Assembly: GCA_030411725.1 (NCBI GenBank)
Contig: MU839842.1
Location: 558,001 to 622,000 of the forward strand
Length of the DNA stretch: 64,000 nucleotides
From: Echria macrotheca
Lineage: Eukaryota > Ascomycota > Sordariomycetes > Sordariales > Schizotheciaceae
Direction of reading: 5' to 3'
Of this stretch, positions 59,001 to 64,000 are shown piece by piece. The notes beneath the pieces are model-generated. The model was not told the origin of the DNA. It did not search any database and worked only from the letters and a program-made list of their open reading frames with translations. Position numbers and translations under genes: made by a program. The stretch's first letter is position 1. Every line of letters begins with the position of its first letter.

Positions 59001-62000
59001 ATTTGGTATGCGAGTTAAACCGTCGTACCTGGTGCGGTATTGCATCATGAGGCATGCGTGTCGAGTCAAGCTTGAAGACTTGGGTACCTGAGATCCAGTG
59101 CTGGTTCTTCGCCATGCGCATGAGAAGCAGCTTCTCAACGACCCACCTCTTGACAAGATAATGGAGAGGATTCAAAATGTGAAGTGACCTGACCCAAGAC
59201 ATGAGCTATCTGGACCGTCGTTCGGCAGTTCGTGCGGGAAAGAGTCAATCTGTGGAAGGAAATGGTTATGGGCCGGGAACCAGTTCAGGAACCGGCGACG
59301 CCGAGTTCCAGGTTTCTCCTCGTGTGTCCAAACGGGATTCGCGATCGGACCCTCTCGAAGACGCTTGCACGTTTCGACACTCGGGGAAGATCATCAAGAG
59401 GGAACGAGCGCCTCTCGTGTTGGACAACAGCCAAGAGCCGGCTCAATCAAGAGAAAGAAAAGAAAATGGGAGGCCGTCCGGTTGGCTGGCCGACTGAGGT
59501 TGGGGATGGGGTGGATTGAGACGGGCACGACCAGAATTGGTCGGTGAGTGTCATCTCGAGCGATCTCGAGTTCCGGAGGGCAGATCATCACCGGCGAATC
59601 CGTTCTCAGAGTTTATGCTGAGCCTGACCCTTTGCCCGGCGTCCTTTGGTTGCCCCTCGTCGACGGATCGCCCATGATCGAATACTTGAGAGATCAGAAG
59701 CTACTAGGGCATTGTTGAGACGACAGGATCCAAGGGAAAGCGCCAGTCGTCCGATAGTGACGTGAAGTCTAGAAAGCTTCTCCCGGGAGAGCGATATGCA
59801 CTCCGGCACTCGGCGTGATCTGGTTTACAAAGATCGGCGGACAGGCAATCGCTCTTCTAACGACCTACAAGTCGGTATTTGCAGTGCGCGGTCATCTGCA
59901 ATACGATGTCTGTATCACGCGGGCAAAATCCGCCTTGTCTGCAAAGCGCGGCCGGACTGGCGTTGACCAATGTCTGTGAGCATAGGAATCGCAGGAGAAC
60001 GTTGGCATCTGGCACGGTGAGAGGCTCCGTGCAGGAGCCGCATGCACGAATTACTGTAAGAGGACAAGAGTAGAGTAGCCAGGTATTGCAGCCGTCGAGC
60101 GCCGTTGCAGGTTTGTAGGGATCCAACCAACGGTCGGCGTTTTGACTCTGGCGGGCTTCCTCTGTCGGTTGGCCGCATCCTAGGCCAAGTTTAAGACATT
60201 ATTCCACGAATGGAGCGGCATCGCTGCGGAAACAAGTCAGACAGATGTCGAAACGACAACTGACTTGTGTGGCTCCCCACGGGCTGATGGGGGATTTGGG
60301 ATGCTATGCTGCGACCATCTATCACGGCGGCACAAAAAGGATAAAGTCGAGACGGGGGCCGTAGTGTTTCTGATCGCTGTTTGGAGGTTCGTGAGAAGGC
60401 GCCGTGATGTTCACCGTGCCGTCTTGTTTTGGGCCCTTTTTCCTGGGCGGCTGGCAGCGGTAATCGTCCTATTCTTGGTGATGCGGGAAGGGGAGATCTC
60501 AACGGTGCGTATCAGCGGGCGGGGAACGATGAGGACGGCGAAACGTCGCCTCCAAAAATCTCCTAGAAAGTTGTCAGCGGGCATCAAGATCTCGACTCTC
60601 CGATGATTGTCAGAGTAGACGCGCATCTCCTTGCGCTCGCCTTGGACAGGCTTTCGGCGTTGGCAGAGCGGCTTGCACGGGATTGAGCAGTGCGGATGTT
60701 TCGACAATGTTTCCTTGGCGGGGTCGTCGTCTTGTACGAGGGGCAGGCGGTGCGGCTGGCATGGCGGGGTGTGGTCCGAGCTTGGCTGCGATGGTGGGGT
60801 GACCAAATCCGGAAAAGGCTGATACACGGCTGAGATTGCGCCAGCCGCTTAGCGAGTTTTAAGGACTTGCACCCAGGGCCGGAAGCGATCGGTGCCTTGC
60901 GACAAGGGGAAGCCGCTGGCCACAAACTTCCCTGCACCAGGCGGGAGTGCATGAAGCATTCGCCGCCGTGCCGAATCCCTTTGCGCTGGCGGCTCGCGAC
61001 TCTGGATTTGCTTGCGGGGACGGTTACTTCGACGGTTGTTTGGGCTTTGATGACATTGTCCTGCGAGCTGCTCGATGGAGAAGCCAAGTGATGGTGGAAA
61101 AGTGATTGTTCGCGACCTCGAGTCTTTCCAGACTCGAAACACCACAACACAAGCCCTTCCAGATGTGTTCAGCCGCGACCCAGTCCAGAGGCAACGTCAG
61201 CCCTGCAGCATCGGAAACGAAAAAATAGTTCTCAAAACTATCTTGTTGCCAGTTGCAACGACGGTTGGGAGAAACACACTCATGTTTCAACTGTGGAAAT
61301 GTCAAACCAAACGAAGGGATTGGCTACCGGACGACCTTGGGGACTGAGGGGGCCACCCCCGCGCCCCCCTGCAAGAGCCTCAGGTCGAGGGGTAGCAGCC
61401 AATCAGAACGTCCAGCCAGCGCCAGGGTGGGGTTTGTGACACTTGGGGCAACAACGTCCAGTGTCAGACACAGACCTCTGCTCCCTCGTACCTGCATTCT
61501 ACATTCGATGCGACCTCGCCCAAACCGTGACCCTCGACGCGCCCGATCTCGAATTGACGCTGCCCGTGGCCGCTGCTGCTTTCTCGAAGCGTGACCCTCG
61601 TCTCTGCGCTCGAATCGGCGCCTGTCCTTGCTCGTTCCGTAGCAACACCAGACCAGCCTGTCACTGGCGGGGCCTCCCTCTCGCAAGGTCTCCGCTGCCG
61701 CCAGCACTGTCCATCACGACCTTGCCGTCGGGACGATGTTTGAACGAATGGCCCGCGGCCTCCTGCGTGACACCACGGCGAGGTTATTTTTGTCGTTCCG
61801 GCTCCCGTCGTCGAGTCAGCGCTTGCTGATGTTTGGAGTCTCGTCTCCAGGAAACAACACAACATCTCATGATGGGCTCCGCTTGTCATGACGGCGGCTA
61901 CTGTTGACAGATACCACATGTCGTCGAGCCAGTCACACCTGCAGGCTGGTTTCGAGCAGTCTCTTTTGCCCATTCCGCATAACTCTTACCAGACCCATCG

Positions 62001-63093
62001 TCCCGAGTCTGCTCAACCAGGCTTCTCGGTCCTGGATATTGACATGGGTATGAGGATGCTTTACGCCAGATCCGACCTGCGCACGTCCTTTTTCCCGAAC
62101 TCCAGATTCAACTCCTCGAGGGTTGCGCAGGACGGATCGCGGGTGTGTCTCTTCTGGTTCTCTTGCCACCCCCTCTCCTCCTCTACCCCCCTCCCCCGTC
62201 AACCAGTGCTGGCGGATCTGCCCAGTGTCATGCCCTCCCAAGTCGACTCGTGCCAGTGCCTGCGGATGGCCTACCCCATCTTGTACCGGCAGCTAGCGTG
62301 ATCGGCTTGTCGACTGATGATGGACCCCTCTCTCGTCCTGGCGCCGCCCTACCCACCTTTCCGGGACCCCAGACCAGGGTCTCCACGAAGGTCTGTAACA
62401 GGTCTAAGAGTTCATGGTGTGCTTACCCCCCGGTCCATCTGGGTGGGTGAGCCCTGGGCCGGCCTTCATGCAGCAATAGCGGGCATTATTATCCTCCCCA
62501 TTCCCCTCTTGTCTCTGTTGGCCCTTCCTCTTGTTTATCTTCTCCCAAGGTCATACCTCCGGATATCTTCATCAACCGTCACGACGCTGTTGCGTGTGTG
62601 TCCCTTTCCTTCCCTTCTTTCTCTTCTCGCAGCTAAACGTTGTCACTCTTTCATTGAACCCAACTAGCTTGGCTGCTTACGTTCTTTTATTTTCCTGGAG
62701 AGAAACATTCGTAACCTTCTTGGACGGTATAATCTGGATTATTATACTCTTATTTGACCCTTATACTCGACCAGTTCGACCTTCGTCCTCGCTTTCCTGG
62801 AAATATCGTTCGACCGGTCGCTCGCTATCCCTCGACAGACACGCCTACGCATTCGGCCAGCATTGCAAACTATCGCCTGTCCAGTCATTTACTGTTGAAG
62901 GGAGCAATATTAGAGCACGCGAGTTACGAGTTTTCCAGCAACGAGACGATTTCGATTCTTCAGCAGCGAGTCCTGCTAGTTCTTTTTACGAACACCTTCG
63001 ATTCTTGGGACATACCGCCTGGTTTAACAGCTAGACCAGACAACAACTTTGGAGGACCATAGCAGAGGAAACAATCTCCCGGAAAGGATCATC
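53044..63093. promoter_or_regulatory. 10-kb gene-poor divergent spacer
   Basis: It separates two divergent Myb-type genes. Many open frames of 60-230 codons overlap on all strands; none shows a domain, signal peptide or supporting intron structure. The longest minus frames (53810-54493, 55595-56155) are not recognised. The last kilobase before 63094 is CT-rich with several upstream ATGs, as in a long 5' leader. Long leaders, remote regulatory DNA or unannotated non-coding RNA are possible. Confidence 0.45.
61888..62301 (+). other. Possible upstream ORF or alternative exon of the Myb regulator
   Basis: An ATG-started frame 1.2 kb before the Myb regulator start has balanced, protein-like composition for its first 86 codons (MTAATVDRYHMSSSQSHLQA, then GFSVLDIDMGMRMLYARSDL). 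It then meets a possible donor (GGATCGCGG|GTGTGT) near 62146. I could not join it in frame to the exon at 63094, so it may be a uORF, a small separate gene, or chance. Confidence 0.25.
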
Positions 63094-64000
63094 ATGTCTC
63101 CCACTATGCAGATGACGGCCCCACCCGTCGCCTACACCCCGACTTCGGACGCCATGGACCGTCACGAGTACGGCATCACGAAGAATCGGAAGGCTACTTC
63201 GACTGGGGGAGGCCGGGCTTGGAGTGAGGACGAGGTTCGTACCCGCAGCATCGGCGCCTCCGAGACAGCCGTGATATATATGAGGAGTATGGAGAAACTG
63301 ACAAATCCGACAGGAGGTTTACCTTCTCCAAACCCGCCTTCAGAAGATGCCCTACAAGCACATCGCCGCGCACCTCAAGAAGACTGAGCTCGCGTGCCGA
63401 TTGCACTACCATCAGCTCAGCCATGGCAGCAACCGCCGGAAGCGCACGACGTCGGTCTCGTCCGGCTCCTCCGCCAGCGGACACTCTCCGATCCTCCAGA
63501 CTTCGATCCCTTCCCCGATCCATGAACACGATGGGGCATCGAGCCGTTCCGCGTCGCCTCCGGGATCTGCCGGATCTTACGGCCCCACCAGTCCCAACGG
63601 AGGCATCCAGCTCCCGAGCATTATGTCGGCGGCCGGGTCCAACACCAACTCACCGCGCCTGCCCACCATCCTGCCCAAGCCGGCTTCGATGACGCTCGCC
63701 TTGGCCAATACGATTGCCAATGGCATCTCATCCCCGACGGCATCCCGAGGCTACCCCGGCACCCTTCACGATCCGCACCCGCACAGCGCGCCGTTGATGG
63801 CCCCGGCGTGTTTCCGCGGAGCTGTCACCCCGACCAGTGCTGCACCCCCTCGCTCGGCACATACGTCCAACGGTGGGCCTACCCACCATATCCCCGGACC
63901 GCTTCGTCTCGACTGCTCCGCTCTGCCGCCTCCGCCCTCGTCGGCTGGGCTGCCTGCTCCGTTTAGCGCCAGCCATCCGGTTGATATGGGTCGGTTGACG
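63094..64000 (+). CDS. Myb/SANT-type transcriptional regulator, 3' end outside window
   Basis: Exon 1 is 63094-63234 and exon 2 starts at 63314 and runs off the right edge. The 79-nt intron has an unusual GTTCGT donor and a CCGACAG acceptor; splicing joins GGRAWSEDE to EVYLLQTRLQKMPYKHIAAH and LKKTELACRLHYHQLSHG. This is a single Myb/SANT-like DNA-binding repeat: Trp in AWSEDE, then the helix with PYKHIAAHLKKTELACRLHY. The rest visible is Ser/Pro-rich and probably disordered (SNRRKRTTSVSSGSSASGHS, PSIMSAAGSNTNSPRLPTIL), with a likely nuclear localisation signal RRKR. The start MSPTMQMTAPPVAYTP is preceded by a long leader. It is probably a nuclear regulator; target genes are unknown. Confidence 0.8.

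Overview
The window reads as nuclear DNA of a filamentous ascomycete, most likely a Sordariomycete and possibly Sordariales (inference). Coding regions are GC-rich and split by short introns of about 42-160 nt. Most introns have GTAAGT/GTATGT/GTGAGT donors, and many have a GCTAAC/CTAAC-type branch site close to the acceptor. Fungal-type families are frequent (HET, Clr5-ankyrin, DUF4604, Crh-type GH16, CE3-like esterase). One AT-rich island looks like a transposon destroyed by repeat-induced point mutation (RIP).

Layout. 0-7 kb: the left-truncated end of an acidic low-complexity protein, then two minus-strand ubiquitin ligases, an Slx5-like SUMO-targeted RING protein and the splicing factor Prp19. 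7-21 kb: a PhzF-like isomerase; a three-exon small secreted protein with eight mature cysteines that is not visible as a single reading frame; a HET-domain protein; a Rieske ferredoxin-like protein; an F-box-like protein; a DUF2235 alpha/beta hydrolase; and a RING-finger protein. 21-28 kb: a secreted CE3-like SGNH esterase, OHCU decarboxylase of uric acid breakdown, and an unrecognised acidic protein.

27.6-34.8 kb is gene-poor. It holds an intron-containing tRNA-Ser(GCT) and a second tRNA-like locus whose anticodon region is broken up by an insertion. At 34.8-40.2 kb an acyl-CoA thioesterase and nuclear COX4 flank a 3.18-kb DNA transposon (Fot1/pogo type) with 93-bp inverted repeats and TA at both edges. 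The element begins 32 bp after the thioesterase stop codon and ends 216 bp before the COX4 start codon.

41-53 kb holds a DUF4604 protein, a Clr5-ankyrin protein, a GPI-anchored Crh-type chitin-glucan transglycosidase and a His/Gln-rich Myb/SANT protein. A 10-kb gene-poor stretch (53-63 kb) separates this last gene from a divergent Myb-type regulator cut by the right edge.

The genes do not form one pathway. They are mostly housekeeping (splicing, respiration, acyl-CoA and purine metabolism), cell-wall and secreted functions, and regulatory or incompatibility genes. No biosynthetic cluster or clearly new multi-gene system is visible. The most distinctive items are the hidden cysteine-rich secreted peptide, the RIP-ruined Fot1-like element wedged between two genes, the disrupted tRNA-like locus and the two large divergent gene-poor regions. 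All exon borders were read by eye from splice signals and frame continuity.
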